Shown here in pieces: positions 53,873 through 62,248 of a stretch of 64,000 nt of DNA. The stretch's first letter is position 1. The number at the start of each line of letters is the position of its first letter. Source of the DNA: Candidatus Paracaedibacteraceae bacterium. Its GTDB lineage: Bacteria > Pseudomonadota > Alphaproteobacteria > Paracaedibacterales > Paracaedibacteraceae. The notes beneath the pieces are model-generated. The model searched no databases, was not told where the DNA came from, and saw only the letters and a program-made list of their open reading frames with translations. The DNA is taken from positions 388,370-452,369 of the forward strand of contig JAHBYH010000002.1 in NCBI GenBank assembly GCA_019636055.1, read 5' to 3'. The translations under genes were made by a program, and so were the position numbers.

Positions 53873-54985
53873 TTACCAATCCATGGCTGTGAAGAAAATT
53901 GACATAACGGCATCACAGATGATGACTGTGAAAATAGCTTCAACAACGGATCGGGTCGTCATTTGTCCAACACTTTCAGCACTGCCTTTAACTTGCATGC
54001 CTCGATAGCAGCCGATCACAGCGATAATAATCGCAAAAAGGGGGGCTTTGCTCATCCCTGTCCAAAACGTCGTTTTGTGAACAGCGTTTTGATATAGCGA
54101 CCAAAATTCAGAAAAGGGAATTTCTATGGTTGCGTTGATGACAAACATACCGCCTAAGCTGGCCGTTAGTATTGAAACTAAAACCAATAACGGAAGGGCA
54201 ATCACTAAAGCAATGATTCGTGGAATAATAAGGACTTGAAAGGGGTGGAGTCCCATCATGCGGATGGCGTCTATTTCTTGATTGAGTTTCATCGTGCCAA
54301 TTTGTGCGGTAAAGGAGCTTCCTGACCTGCCGGCCACAACAATCGATGTCATGAGCACAGATATCTCGCGCAGAATGGATACGGCGAGAAAATCAATGGC
54401 ATAGGGAGCCGCCCCAAATTTCTCGAGCTGGCGTACGCCTTGATAACACAAGACAGCACCAATCAAAAGTGAAATCAGACTGATAATACCAATGGCTTTC
54501 AGGCCAACTGTCTCAATCAGTGAATAGATAGATGTCCAGCGGAATGTTTCTTGAGATCGGATTGTGTGATATATGCGAAACACAGCCTCACCAAAGAATG
54601 AGAGTGTTGATTTGGCATTTTCTACAAAATTCAAAGAATCTTTGCCCACTGATTCAACGAACTTCTCAAGTGTTGGCCGAACATCCGGCTTAGGGTATGT
54701 ATATTTTTTGTCGATTAATGATCTGATTGAGTCCGGAAGAACTGATTCTGATGATGGGGGTGATGCAGACAAAGTTTTTGCAATTATGAATGCCCCAGCT
54801 GTATCGCATTTAAAACTAGGATCAAATTCCACAATTGTTTTTGAGTTTAATTTTGCCTGCGCCAGATCCTCCAGAATTGATTGTAAGGATAACGTAACCC
54901 AATCCCCTGAAAAGATTAAATAATCAGTGGTATTTTTTTTAACCCGTTTTACACGGGGATTTGCGGGATCCTGAGGATGCGTCAC
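53873..54985 (-). CDS. mlaE: MlaE-type permease with N-terminal STAS-like extension
   Basis: MlaE is the integral membrane subunit. The 370-residue form has a soluble N-terminal domain (about 1-110) resembling the MlaB/STAS fold (VTLSLQSILEDLAQAKLNSKTIVEFD), then the MlaE membrane core with YAIDFLAVSILREISVLMTSIVVAGRSGSSFTAQIGTMK and LHPFQVLIIPRIIALVIALPLLV. The fusion explains the lack of a separate mlaB. It is first in the operon mlaE-F-D-lipoprotein, while mlaC is 42 kb away. Confidence 0.92.
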   Translation of the reverse strand: MTHPQDPANPRVKRVKKNTTDYLIFSGDWVTLSLQSILEDLAQAKLNSKTIVEFDPSFKCDTAGAFIIAKTLSASPPSSESVLPDSIRSLIDKKYTYPKPDVRPTLEKFVESVGKDSLNFVENAKSTLSFFGEAVFRIYHTIRSQETFRWTSIYSLIETVGLKAIGIISLISLLIGAVLCYQGVRQLEKFGAAPYAIDFLAVSILREISVLMTSIVVAGRSGSSFTAQIGTMKLNQEIDAIRMMGLHPFQVLIIPRIIALVIALPLLVLVSILTASLGGMFVINATIEIPFSEFWSLYQNAVHKTTFWTGMSKAPLFAIIIAVIGCYRGMQVKGSAESVGQMTTRSVVEAIFTVIICDAVMSIFFTAMDW

Positions 54986-55028
54986 AATAAAAACCTTAAG
55001 ATTAAACTCTGATTCTTAAGGAAAATTA

Positions 55029-55057
55029 TTGCATACTTTGTGAAAATAAGCTATATA
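55029..55057 (+). promoter_or_regulatory. candidate sigma-70 promoter of rpmE
   Basis: TTGCAT and TATATA are separated by 17 bp and lie about 35 bp before the rpmE ATG, in the gap divergent from mlaE. Confidence 0.5.
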
Positions 55058-55091
55058 CCATAATAAGATTCTAATTTTATTGGGTATAATT

Positions 55092-55319
55092 ATGAAAAAA
55101 GATATTCATCCTTCCTATCATGAAATCAATATTGTCATGACAGACGGTACAAAATTCACAACACGCTCAACCATGGGTAAGCCAGGCGATACAATGCAAC
55201 TTGATATCGACCCAAAAACCCATCCGGCATGGACAGGGGCTTCAGCGCGTCTCATCGACAAAGCTGGTCAAATCAGCAAGTTCAACAAGCGTTTTGGTGA
55301 CTTTGGTTCAAAGAAATAA
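55092..55319 (+). CDS. rpmE: 50S ribosomal protein L31
   Basis: The 75-residue protein reads [20 protein letters not shown], with [11 protein letters not shown] near the end, as in L31. The cysteines of zinc-type L31 are absent, so it is the C-minus form. I chose the ATG at 55092; an upstream TTG (55080) would add four residues. A strong terminator follows. Confidence 0.92.
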   Translation: MKKDIHPSYHEINIVMTDGTKFTTRSTMGKPGDTMQLDIDPKTHPAWTGASARLIDKAGQISKFNKRFGDFGSKK

Positions 55320-55340
55320 GCTCAACTTGATACGATTGAA

Positions 55341-55369
55341 AAAACCCCGATTAATATCGGGGTTTTTTT
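55341..55369 (+). terminator. rho-independent terminator of rpmE
   Basis: An 11-bp perfect stem, AAAACCCCGAT with ATCGGGGTTTT, a 4-nt loop and a following T run lie 21 nt after the rpmE stop. The gap to 55531 beyond it holds no gene I can support. Confidence 0.92.
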
Positions 55370-55531
55370 GTTGGGCACGTACTATTTGAGGACCTAATAT
55401 AGCCACAAGATCTAAACCGATGCGACGGGCATTAACGCGCCAGTCTCCGTCGATGATGCCGCACCAAGGTAGTCGGATAGGGTGGTGTGGAGGGATTTTA
55501 AGAGTTCACACGATCAAACAATTTGCAAGAC

Positions 55532-56206
55532 CTACATATCAATAATGATATCGTAGCGGGGGACTTTGGTAAGTTTGTGGTGAACGATTTGGTCTTCGAC
55601 ATCTTGGCGAAGTTGTTCGGGATTGGCGATTTTTTCTTGCATATCTGCGTACCAGTCATCGATGGTAATACTTTTGCCATTTTTATAAATACCATTATCA
55701 CCATATTTTTCTTTGACACCAGACAATCCCCAGTCAAGACAATCTTGAGCCACTTCAGGGCATCCAGCCCAAGCCGCGATCAAAGCAGGGTCTTCGAAAT
55801 GGCGTTCTTCGTAAACTGAGCCCGTATAATTTTTATAACCATTAATAATTTGAGAGAGAGTCAGATCCCCCTCAAGCGGGATTGCTGCGAGTTCTTTGAT
55901 CTCATTTATGGCCTCTAGGAATTTTCCGTCCTCGAATTCTTTCCATGTGACCGAATAACGACGAGACTGTGGTTCGACACCTAAATTGGCGCAACTGTTA
56001 TCTAGTGGATTGGCAAGATTGAAAACACACCCCATTAATTTAATGTCGGTTCCCCAGTCGACCCAGTACCCTACTGACTGTTCTAAACACCCAATGACCC
56101 TTGAGAAATTCTTTTTCCCTAACTTTTTGTAATCAGGTAAAAAGTCCATAAGATAATTTGATATTATAGTAATTTTTTTAGGATCAATTTTTTCTATATT
56201 AGTCAT
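55532..56206 (-). CDS. candidate immunity protein of cassette E
   Basis: The 224-residue acidic protein follows the cassette E toxin with an 8-nt overlap, the position expected for its immunity gene. It has no signal peptide or membrane span. Motif-like segments include WVDWGTDIKLMGCVFNL and AAWAGCPEVAQDCLDWGLSGV. I do not recognise the family. It is the last gene of the array, ending about 160 bp from the rpmE terminator. Confidence 0.6.
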   Translation of the reverse strand: MTNIEKIDPKKITIISNYLMDFLPDYKKLGKKNFSRVIGCLEQSVGYWVDWGTDIKLMGCVFNLANPLDNSCANLGVEPQSRRYSVTWKEFEDGKFLEAINEIKELAAIPLEGDLTLSQIINGYKNYTGSVYEERHFEDPALIAAWAGCPEVAQDCLDWGLSGVKEKYGDNGIYKNGKSITIDDWYADMQEKIANPEQLRQDVEDQIVHHKLTKVPRYDIIIDM

Positions 56207-57386
56207 TTGAACTACTCGGTTTTACGGTATGAATTGATGCGTTTTGGCCATCTGTTTTAGGTAAGTTTGCCTCATATTTTTGTCGCTGTCTAGCCGACAT
56301 TGTTGCGTTACCAAACTTATAATCATAAGCTTCATTTACTCGTTTGTTATATACATCAGGTGTAGATGTTCCTTTCGTTCCATCTTTTGGCTTCCACTGA
56401 CGTCCATCAGCAAACCTCTTCTCTGCTTCCATATGCCGTCTCTCACCTGTCATGCGTTGATAACGCTTATGAACCTGTTCTGCATATTTATGCTTTTGCG
56501 TCCCCACGCGCGGTCCTTTGCCTTCGAACTTCTTATCTGCCCGATCAGCCAAACTCTGGACATACTCACGGTCGGACATATCACGAACAGGTTTTGTGGA
56601 TCTTCCAGCTCTCCCCTCCAACCCCAAACTATCCAGACTTGTTTTGGTTGTGGGTACATCTCTGGTTCTTGATGAGGTTAGGCTTGCCTTAACCTTCCCT
56701 GTAACATCTTCGGCTTTCTTAAGGATCTTGTCCTTAGCATTACCAACAAGGCCGGCAAAACCAAACATCATCCCAAAGGTACCGGCACTGGCCAGCATAT
56801 CGGCCTTTTGGGCGGACATGCCAAGGCTGCCTTCCAGTTGACTTGACAGCCAAGATTCCGCTTGGTGAATCTTGCCATCAACATAATCGTTTAGGCCAAC
56901 AGCATCACCGACTCTTGTTCTAATATACCCTGCAACGCCGCCCATGGCTAGCTCAATCGATGAGAGCGTCAACTGAGTTAGCTGCGGATGCTCCCTCGCG
57001 CATTCATCCAAGGCAAGGGCTGCCGCGGACATGAGGTTTAGTCCCTTAGCTAAATAGCTCGGCTCATTGAGCTTGCCACAGAACGATAGTCCATCGCCAG
57101 TTCGATCAGCCTTGAGCCAATCCTTATGAAAGACATCAGTTGCATCAATCAGTCGGCCAACCTTACCGGAGAGAACTTGGTGGATCTGTTCCTCTGTGGC
57201 GCCTTGTTGCCGGAGCGCATCACCAATTGCCGCGCGCGCTTGTTCTGAACTGCCGCGACCTTTGTAGAATTTACCCGCTAGATCCCGTTCAAGGATTTTT
57301 TGAATCTGAGATTCAACGCGAGCTCTGTCGAGAGCAAGGAAAACACGAGTTGCATCATTATCCAACGCATTGTTGGCTTCAAGCAT
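56199..57386 (-). CDS. cassette E: polymorphic toxin fragment with restriction-endonuclease-like C-terminus
   Basis: The frame opens just after a TAA near 57407 and begins in the middle of the toxin scaffold (SIGYAEAMLEANN), so the 395-residue call from the ATG 57386 is a truncated displaced toxin, with no SD. The middle (about 70-200) is Ala/Gly-rich, followed by the linker TKTSLDSLGLEGRAG shared with cassettes A and D. The last 100 residues have DVYNKRVNEAYDYKFGNATMSARQRQKYEANL, consistent with a PD-(D/E)XK nuclease (Asp, then DYK). The N-terminal part differs from the A-D scaffold, so E comes from a different parent or is chimeric. Confidence 0.65.
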   Translation of the reverse strand: MLEANNALDNDATRVFLALDRARVESQIQKILERDLAGKFYKGRGSSEQARAAIGDALRQQGATEEQIHQVLSGKVGRLIDATDVFHKDWLKADRTGDGLSFCGKLNEPSYLAKGLNLMSAAALALDECAREHPQLTQLTLSSIELAMGGVAGYIRTRVGDAVGLNDYVDGKIHQAESWLSSQLEGSLGMSAQKADMLASAGTFGMMFGFAGLVGNAKDKILKKAEDVTGKVKASLTSSRTRDVPTTKTSLDSLGLEGRAGRSTKPVRDMSDREYVQSLADRADKKFEGKGPRVGTQKHKYAEQVHKRYQRMTGERRHMEAEKRFADGRQWKPKDGTKGTSTPDVYNKRVNEAYDYKFGNATMSARQRQKYEANLPKTDGQNASIHTVKPSSSND

Positions 57387-57432
57387 CGCCTCGGCATAGC
57401 CGATAGATTAGGAGTTTTGATGCCTCTTAATT

Positions 57433-57705
57433 TTAGCTAGCATCTCGTAATTTTATATCCATGTTTTCTCCAGAAGCTATTTTAAATACGTCACTAAGTG
57501 GTATTTGAAACCAATACTCAAAGTCTCTGTTATCAAAGAAACTAAAACAAAAAGCTTTCTCGTCAGAATCATAACCACCATTGTAGAGTGTACTTTGAAA
57601 CATATCGGAAGATTCGGCGTTAGACCACTCTTCTTCCGTTCTTTTCATATTTACTATTTCTTGACAAATGTCACGCAATTCAGCATCAATTTTTAGGTGT
57701 TTCAT
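57433..57705 (-). CDS. small candidate immunity protein (cassette D, second)
   Basis: The 90-residue acidic protein overlaps the preceding small gene by 20 nt. It ends FEYWFQIPLSDVFKIASGENMDIKLRDAS, a layout seen in small immunity proteins, but I cannot name the family. It is either a second immunity gene of cassette D or the partner of a lost toxin. Confidence 0.5.
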   Translation of the reverse strand: MKHLKIDAELRDICQEIVNMKRTEEEWSNAESSDMFQSTLYNGGYDSDEKAFCFSFFDNRDFEYWFQIPLSDVFKIASGENMDIKLRDAS

Positions 57706-57997
57706 TATCTGTTAGTGTAACTAAAATCAATTTCTTCATATTTTCTAGTGCCTTAGAAGTTGCGCGCAGATCCTCAGAGTCCAAATTATCTCTTTCCTCA
57801 TATAGCATGAAAGCATATGATTCCTCTAAAACGCCCCACATAGACAAAAGCTTATTTTCTAAATCAGCTACAAATTCACCAGAGCTTATTAACACATCGA
57901 GGCTATTAACTAATTCTGAAAAATGTATTTTACCTGATTCGTATTTCAAGATGTCTTCTATCATCCAATTCAGATGCCTTAAATTTATCTCTTTCAT
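57686..57997 (-). CDS. small candidate immunity protein (cassette D, first)
   Basis: The 103-residue helical acidic protein starts 4 nt inside the cassette D toxin gene (ATGA overlap), the usual toxin-immunity coupling. It has EINLRHLNWMIEDILKYESGK and SMWGVLEESYAFMLYEERD. No recognised family. It is the first choice as partner of the DUF4258-like toxin. Confidence 0.6.
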   Translation of the reverse strand: MKEINLRHLNWMIEDILKYESGKIHFSELVNSLDVLISSGEFVADLENKLLSMWGVLEESYAFMLYEERDNLDSEDLRATSKALENMKKLILVTLTDNETPKN

Positions 57998-59091
57998 GAT
58001 GCCTTCCCAAATCTGACCGTTACTACGTTGCCTTTTTCTGTAACAATTGTAATATTGTTTGTTACATCATAATGACATATTCTGTTGGCTCTATTGCCCT
58101 GAGATATATTTCCATTTTTTATGATATCTTCAACAACAGAAGAAGTTAATCCTCTAGTTTGCATTCTATCTAGAGCATGACCAGAATAAAATCTCCCTTT
58201 AATAATAGCTGGTTTGTTAGTTCCTGCAACAGTATGAATTTCTTTTCCTTTATGTCCCATAACAGTATTGCTATAAGCTCTACCATCCACACTTGTCCGA
58301 GTTGCGGCTTTACTGCTACTGCTCGCGGTGCGTGCTCCGAATTGTGCTGCACTTTTTGCCAAACCCGCAGCACCAGCAACCATCATAAAGTCATTAATGG
58401 CGCGGTGGACGTTACGGGCGGTGGCTCGGTCAACGCCAGCTTTGAGTAGAATGTATTCCGTACCTTCTCCCGGAGCATCAAGAGCTACACCGACACCTTT
58501 CAGTGTTGTGCTTGCTGCTTCTTTCAGCATTTGGCGTATTTCAGGGGACACATCATTTAGACCTGTGGTTTCCTTGATGACTTTAATCATCTCATCCGCA
58601 TAACCATCGGGTCCGAAAATGACATTTCCGGCATAATCAGCAATCTTAGCGCCATACTTCTTCACAAGCTCTGGCGTTACGGCATCGATCGCTTTTTTGC
58701 GAGCTTTGCCGTAGGCTTGCTGGTCGGCCTCGTCGTCGACCTCATCCGCTTGAGCCTTACCAAACGCATACAAACTGAGGAACACCTGCGAGAAGTTATT
58801 CTCCAGCGCATTGTTCGCAGCAAACATGGCGGCATTCAGGTCAAAGCGCATGGCCTCGGCGGAGGCAGCGACGGCGAGTTGGGCGAACATCTTGATCTGC
58901 CGCAGCTCATCACTCATGAGCTTGGTGCGCAAATCCGCATAGGCCTGTGATGTTGGTGCATGCCCTGATGCGTTGAGTTTTTCCTCAACCTTGGCAAGGG
59001 CGCCGTGCATCATGTATTCACCCACAGCCTCGGCAATCATGGCACCACTGGCGGCCCCCATGATGCGCTTGCGACGCTCCGGGCCCTTCAC
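57994..59091 (-). CDS. cassette D: CDI-like toxin fragment with DUF4258-like C-terminus
   Basis: The frame starts without a credible start codon or SD inside the shared scaffold (SAATARLDHVKGPERRKRIMGAASGAM), 18 bp after the previous immunity gene. The scaffold continues through NNALENNFSQVFLSL and the charged DEVDDEADQQAYGKARKKAIDAVTPE block, up to the linker ATRTSVDGRAY. The last 70 residues (YSGHALDRMQTRGLTSSVVEDIIKNG, IVTEKGNVVTVRFG) match the DUF4258 toxin pattern. From GTG 59091 it would be 365 residues. Probably an orphan toxin module. Confidence 0.7.
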   Translation of the reverse strand: MKGPERRKRIMGAASGAMIAEAVGEYMMHGALAKVEEKLNASGHAPTSQAYADLRTKLMSDELRQIKMFAQLAVAASAEAMRFDLNAAMFAANNALENNFSQVFLSLYAFGKAQADEVDDEADQQAYGKARKKAIDAVTPELVKKYGAKIADYAGNVIFGPDGYADEMIKVIKETTGLNDVSPEIRQMLKEAASTTLKGVGVALDAPGEGTEYILLKAGVDRATARNVHRAINDFMMVAGAAGLAKSAAQFGARTASSSSKAATRTSVDGRAYSNTVMGHKGKEIHTVAGTNKPAIIKGRFYSGHALDRMQTRGLTSSVVEDIIKNGNISQGNRANRICHYDVTNNITIVTEKGNVVTVRFGKAS

Positions 59092-59118
59092 GTGATCTAG
59101 GCGAGCCGTGGCAGCAGA
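58795..59118 (-). repeat. CDI-like scaffold repeat, copy D
   Basis: About 320 nt nearly identical to the copies at 60581-60820, 61846-62223 and 63845-64000, encoding the scaffold around MRFDLNAAMFAANNALENNF. It extends beyond 58795 in common with copy A only (to about 58398). Its outer edge stops at GCAGCAGA (59118). Confidence 0.85.
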
Positions 59119-59135
59119 GGTTGCTCTTTTAAGGT

Positions 59136-59525
59136 TTAGAACTCAAGTTTGATAAAGGGAAATACCTCTTTAAACCGTTCGAGGATATGGGGATTTTTCT
59201 CGAGGGCTGAAAGGACAGTTTTCGAGCTGGTGCGGAGATCACGCAGCTCTTCTTCTGTATTGATCCCGCGGAGGTAGCCGATGGCGCGTAGAGAATTTCT
59301 TTCCCCAGGACTCAGTTCTTTCTTGAAGTTTTCATTAAAAAAAACATCGTTTCTTGTTTCACGGAATGCATGATCTCCAAAATCTAACAAATCAAAAACG
59401 ATAGTCGGAATATCTTCTTGCATCTTTATACATTCATAGCACCAATTATTAAATTCATCTTGTGTAATAGCACCTGTAGATTTACTTCGTAAACAGAAAT
59501 ATAGATTATCATCAAAAGGTTTCAT
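59136..59525 (-). CDS. candidate immunity protein of cassette C
   Basis: The 129-residue protein starts 4 nt inside the cassette C toxin gene (ATGA overlap). It has DNLYFCLRSKSTGAITQDEFNNWCYECIK and a helical, acidic ending. No signal peptide. Family not recognised. The overlap and position make immunity to the WHH-type nuclease the likely role. Confidence 0.6.
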   Translation of the reverse strand: MKPFDDNLYFCLRSKSTGAITQDEFNNWCYECIKMQEDIPTIVFDLLDFGDHAFRETRNDVFFNENFKKELSPGERNSLRAIGYLRGINTEEELRDLRTSSKTVLSALEKNPHILERFKEVFPFIKLEF

Positions 59526-60799
59526 TTTTTCCCACCTACTCTCATTTGATTCAGGCTGGCTGACCCTGTATGAGACGTGTCGCTATGTTTATCCTCACGC
59601 ACCAACTGCATACGTCTTGCCTGTTGGTCATGGTGCCACGTAAATCCATTAATCTTAGCTTTCCCAGCATTAATCTGTGCCATCTGATGACTATTAAATT
59701 TACTAGCATCGACTCGTCCTGCTTGGATGTCAGATCTTAGCTGTTGTGTTGCAAACCGCATATGATCTCGGGATTTTAATCCATAAAACTCGCGAGGTGA
59801 CAACATTGTTTCATATTTCATAAATTCTGTAAAGTCGGGATTCCCTCGTGCATCGTATGTCACACCTGATTTAGCATTACGCATTCCCGCCATCCGACTC
59901 CCAGGAGTTCCCTTCGCTTGGAACGTACTGGACCAGACATTTTTGCTGCCATACTGTTCTTGCAGGTAAGATTGCCAGGCCTGAGGGTTATACGGTGCTG
60001 ATCGTTGATGAGATGAAGAAGCGTGCTCTGACCCCGCAGGATATTGACCGCCACGTCCCGCTTTATGAGCTCTTAATGGATGGCCTGGCTTGCTCTTTGG
60101 GCCGCCACGGGCTCCGACAAAGCCGGACAGGACGCCTGTAAAGTTGGGGCCCCAGCTGTTGATCAGTTCTTTGTACCCATCAATCCTGGAATCATCAATA
60201 GATTCCCCACGGCTCATGTCATACAAGATATCTAAGCCATCCTTGACAACTTTTGGTGTATCCTTTGCCACGCGACGCATCTCTCGACGAGCTCGCAACG
60301 CACTGCTGGCGCCATTACCATCGACAGACTCAACAGCATAAGATCCCCAGTAGAGCGCTTTATCCCAAATCGTCCCCTGATTTAGGGCATGATCCCGGAA
60401 TTCATCCTCGACGCTTTCGACAAAGGCAATCTCGTCCAATTGACGTAAATCTTCGGCTGATGAGCTGCGTTTCAATCCACCTGACTTAGATTCCCCCTTG
60501 CTCTGACCTGAAGCATAATCACCTTCGCCATCAAACCCGGCTTCTTTGAACGCATAAAGACTGAGGAACACCTGAGAAAAGTTATTCTCCAACGCATTGT
60601 TCGCAGCGAACATGGCGGCATTCAGGTCAAAGCGCATGGCCTCGGCGGAGGCAGCGACGGCCAGCTGGGCAAACATCTTGATCTGCTGTAACTCTGCCTT
60701 CATTAACTGACAGCGCAAATCCGCATAGGCCTGTGATGTTGGGGCATGCCCTGATGCGTTGAGTTTTTCCTCAACGTTGGCAAGGGCGCCGTTCATCAT
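59522..60799 (-). CDS. cassette C: CDI-like toxin fragment with WHH-type HNH nuclease end
   Basis: The frame is open only from a TAA just upstream and begins inside the scaffold (SSAEAVSEYMMNGALANVEEKL); the ATG at 60799 has no SD, so it is an orphan module. After NNALENNFSQVFLSLYAF it departs from the scaffold into a unique 300-residue region, ending with NGFTWHHDQQARRMQLVREDKHSDTSHTG, matching the WHH group of HNH/Endo VII nucleases (Trp-His-His plus later His). Total 425 residues from the ATG. Confidence 0.75.
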   Translation of the reverse strand: MMNGALANVEEKLNASGHAPTSQAYADLRCQLMKAELQQIKMFAQLAVAASAEAMRFDLNAAMFAANNALENNFSQVFLSLYAFKEAGFDGEGDYASGQSKGESKSGGLKRSSSAEDLRQLDEIAFVESVEDEFRDHALNQGTIWDKALYWGSYAVESVDGNGASSALRARREMRRVAKDTPKVVKDGLDILYDMSRGESIDDSRIDGYKELINSWGPNFTGVLSGFVGARGGPKSKPGHPLRAHKAGRGGQYPAGSEHASSSHQRSAPYNPQAWQSYLQEQYGSKNVWSSTFQAKGTPGSRMAGMRNAKSGVTYDARGNPDFTEFMKYETMLSPREFYGLKSRDHMRFATQQLRSDIQAGRVDASKFNSHQMAQINAGKAKINGFTWHHDQQARRMQLVREDKHSDTSHTGSASLNQMRVGGKK

Positions 60800-60820
60800 G
60801 TATTCGCTGACAGCCTCGGC
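60581..60820 (-). repeat. CDI-like scaffold repeat, copy C
   Basis: A shorter copy (about 240 nt). Homology to copy B stops abruptly at GCCTCGGC (60820), marking the recombination join with the tail of cassette B's immunity region. Confidence 0.85.
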
Positions 60821-60870
60821 ACTTGATTGATGTTATTGATTATTAAATATAATGGATTACAATGATTTCT

Positions 60871-61302
60871 TTAGCTTTCTTGAGATTTATCAATATAAAA
60901 TTGTATGTCTGGATATTTGTGTCTTTCTGAAACGACCATTTCTTTAGGTAGTTGATATTTTTCACAAACATGTAAAAGAGCCTCGAGTCCTGCCATAATG
61001 AATATATCAATAAGTAGTTGGGGGTCTGTACTATCAGCCCACTTTAGTAGACCTAGATCTAATTCTATTGCAATAGGCAAATCACCATATTGTTGGTTAA
61101 TCTTCATGAAAGAAGGCTTAAGTTTATTTTTTTCCGTTAGCCTATACATAAGATTAATCCATTTAAATGGGGCATTTTCTAAGAGGGTTGATTTTATAAT
61201 TACGTTTTCGATTAAATCTTGAATGATTATTATTTTTTGCAAATTTATTAAATGGCCTTTTTTGCAAAATATTACCCCAGGCACGAATTTTCTACTATGC
61301 AT
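60871..61302 (-). CDS. candidate immunity protein of cassette B (Imm39-like)
   Basis: The 143-residue protein starts with AGAGG 6 nt before the ATG and lies 9 nt after the cassette B stop. Residues such as NAPFKWINLMYRL, INQQYGDLPIAIELDLGLLKWAD and AGLEALLHVCEKYQLP resemble the Imm39 immunity family as I recall it. Identification is by eye. A similarity search would settle it. Confidence 0.6.
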   Translation of the reverse strand: MHSRKFVPGVIFCKKGHLINLQKIIIIQDLIENVIIKSTLLENAPFKWINLMYRLTEKNKLKPSFMKINQQYGDLPIAIELDLGLLKWADSTDPQLLIDIFIMAGLEALLHVCEKYQLPKEMVVSERHKYPDIQFYIDKSQES

Positions 61303-61311
61303 AATAAACCT

Positions 61312-62196
61312 CTAGTGACCATTCTTATTTAGGGGCAAAGATTTAGAGCCATTAATATCCCTTGATCTTTTAATTAAGTCTGCCTCATATTTCTTTGCTT
61401 CGGCCTTAGTAGCAAAATTTTTTCTAATTCTTGTATAGTACATTTCTCCAGTTTCTCTGTTTAATTTTCGTGCTTGTGATTCAGCGCGTTTTGATGCGCC
61501 ATCACTGGTTCTTACTCCTCTAGTGCTTTCTCCTACCTTCACAGCACGTTTATCAGAGAAGCGATGTATCGAGTACACATGAGTATCACCCTTATAGTTC
61601 AAAGAATTTCCATGCGGTCTCTTATTGGCATTCGCAGCCCTAGTTTTGTCTAGCTTAGCAGGCTTAAGGTTTTTCGCAATCCCTTTTGAAGAGTTTTTGG
61701 CTGCTCCCTTAGCCGTCTCTTTAGCTGCTTCTTTTGTTGCTTCCTTAGCCTCAATTTTAATGGCTTCTTTCGCAGCCTTTTTCCCGGTTTCATTTGCCGC
61801 TTTTTTGACAAAAGCTTTACCTAATGAAAGGAAAATTTTAGCAAAGTTATTCTCCAACGCATTGTTCGCAGCGAACATGGCGGCGTTGAGGTCAAAGCGC
61901 ATGGCCTCGGCAGAGGCAGCGACGGCCAGCTGGGCGAACATCTTGATTTGACGCAGCTGCTCGTTCATAAGCTGAGTCCGCAAGTCCGCATAGGCCTGAG
62001 AATTTGGCGCATGCCCGGATGCGTTGAGTTTTTCCTCAACGTTGGCAAGAGCGCCGTTCATCATGTATTCGCTGACAGCCTCGGCCATCATGGCGCCACT
62101 TGCTGCTCCCATGATGCGTTTGCGGCGGTCGGCTCCCTTCACATGATCTATGCGCGCTGTGGCGGCAGACATGGCCGCGGCCAAAGCACCGTGCAT
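61312..62196 (-). CDS. cassette B: CDI-like toxin fragment with GIY-YIG-like end
   Basis: The frame opens at 62223 after a TAA and starts in the scaffold (DSVTSHKIMHGALAAAMSAA), 25 bp after cassette A's immunity gene. It has the longest scaffold N-terminus seen complete here. After NNALENNFAKIFLSL comes a Lys/Glu/Ala repeat linker (KKAAKEAIKIEAKEATKEAA) and a C-terminal 90 residues with THVYSIHRFSDKRAVKVGES, RAESQARKLNRETG and ATKAEAKKYEADLIKRS, ending with LPLNKNGH, suggesting a GIY-YIG-type nuclease. The ATG at 62196 lacks an SD. Confidence 0.7.
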   Translation of the reverse strand: MHGALAAAMSAATARIDHVKGADRRKRIMGAASGAMMAEAVSEYMMNGALANVEEKLNASGHAPNSQAYADLRTQLMNEQLRQIKMFAQLAVAASAEAMRFDLNAAMFAANNALENNFAKIFLSLGKAFVKKAANETGKKAAKEAIKIEAKEATKEAAKETAKGAAKNSSKGIAKNLKPAKLDKTRAANANKRPHGNSLNYKGDTHVYSIHRFSDKRAVKVGESTRGVRTSDGASKRAESQARKLNRETGEMYYTRIRKNFATKAEAKKYEADLIKRSRDINGSKSLPLNKNGH

Positions 62197-62223
62197 GATC
62201 TTGTGGCTGGTGACGCTGTCGAT
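61846..62223 (-). repeat. CDI-like scaffold repeat, copy B
   Basis: The longest scaffold copy wholly inside the window (about 380 nt). It includes the HGALAAAMSAATARIDHVKGADRRKRIMG block that copies C and D lack or only partly keep. Confidence 0.85.
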
Positions 62224-62248
62224 TTATTCTGTCAAGAATTTCTATATT

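Noticed and set aside
55372..55531. Minus-strand open frame behind rpmE reading RLPWCGIIDGDWRVNARRIG
   Set aside because: It looks protein-like and could be the remnant of a gene, but it has no start, is short and runs into the rpmE terminator region, so I could not assign it.
61740..61800. Lys/Glu/Ala repeat linker in cassette B as a nucleoid or histone-like protein
   Set aside because: It is a short linker inside the toxin frame between scaffold and C-terminal domain, not a separate gene.
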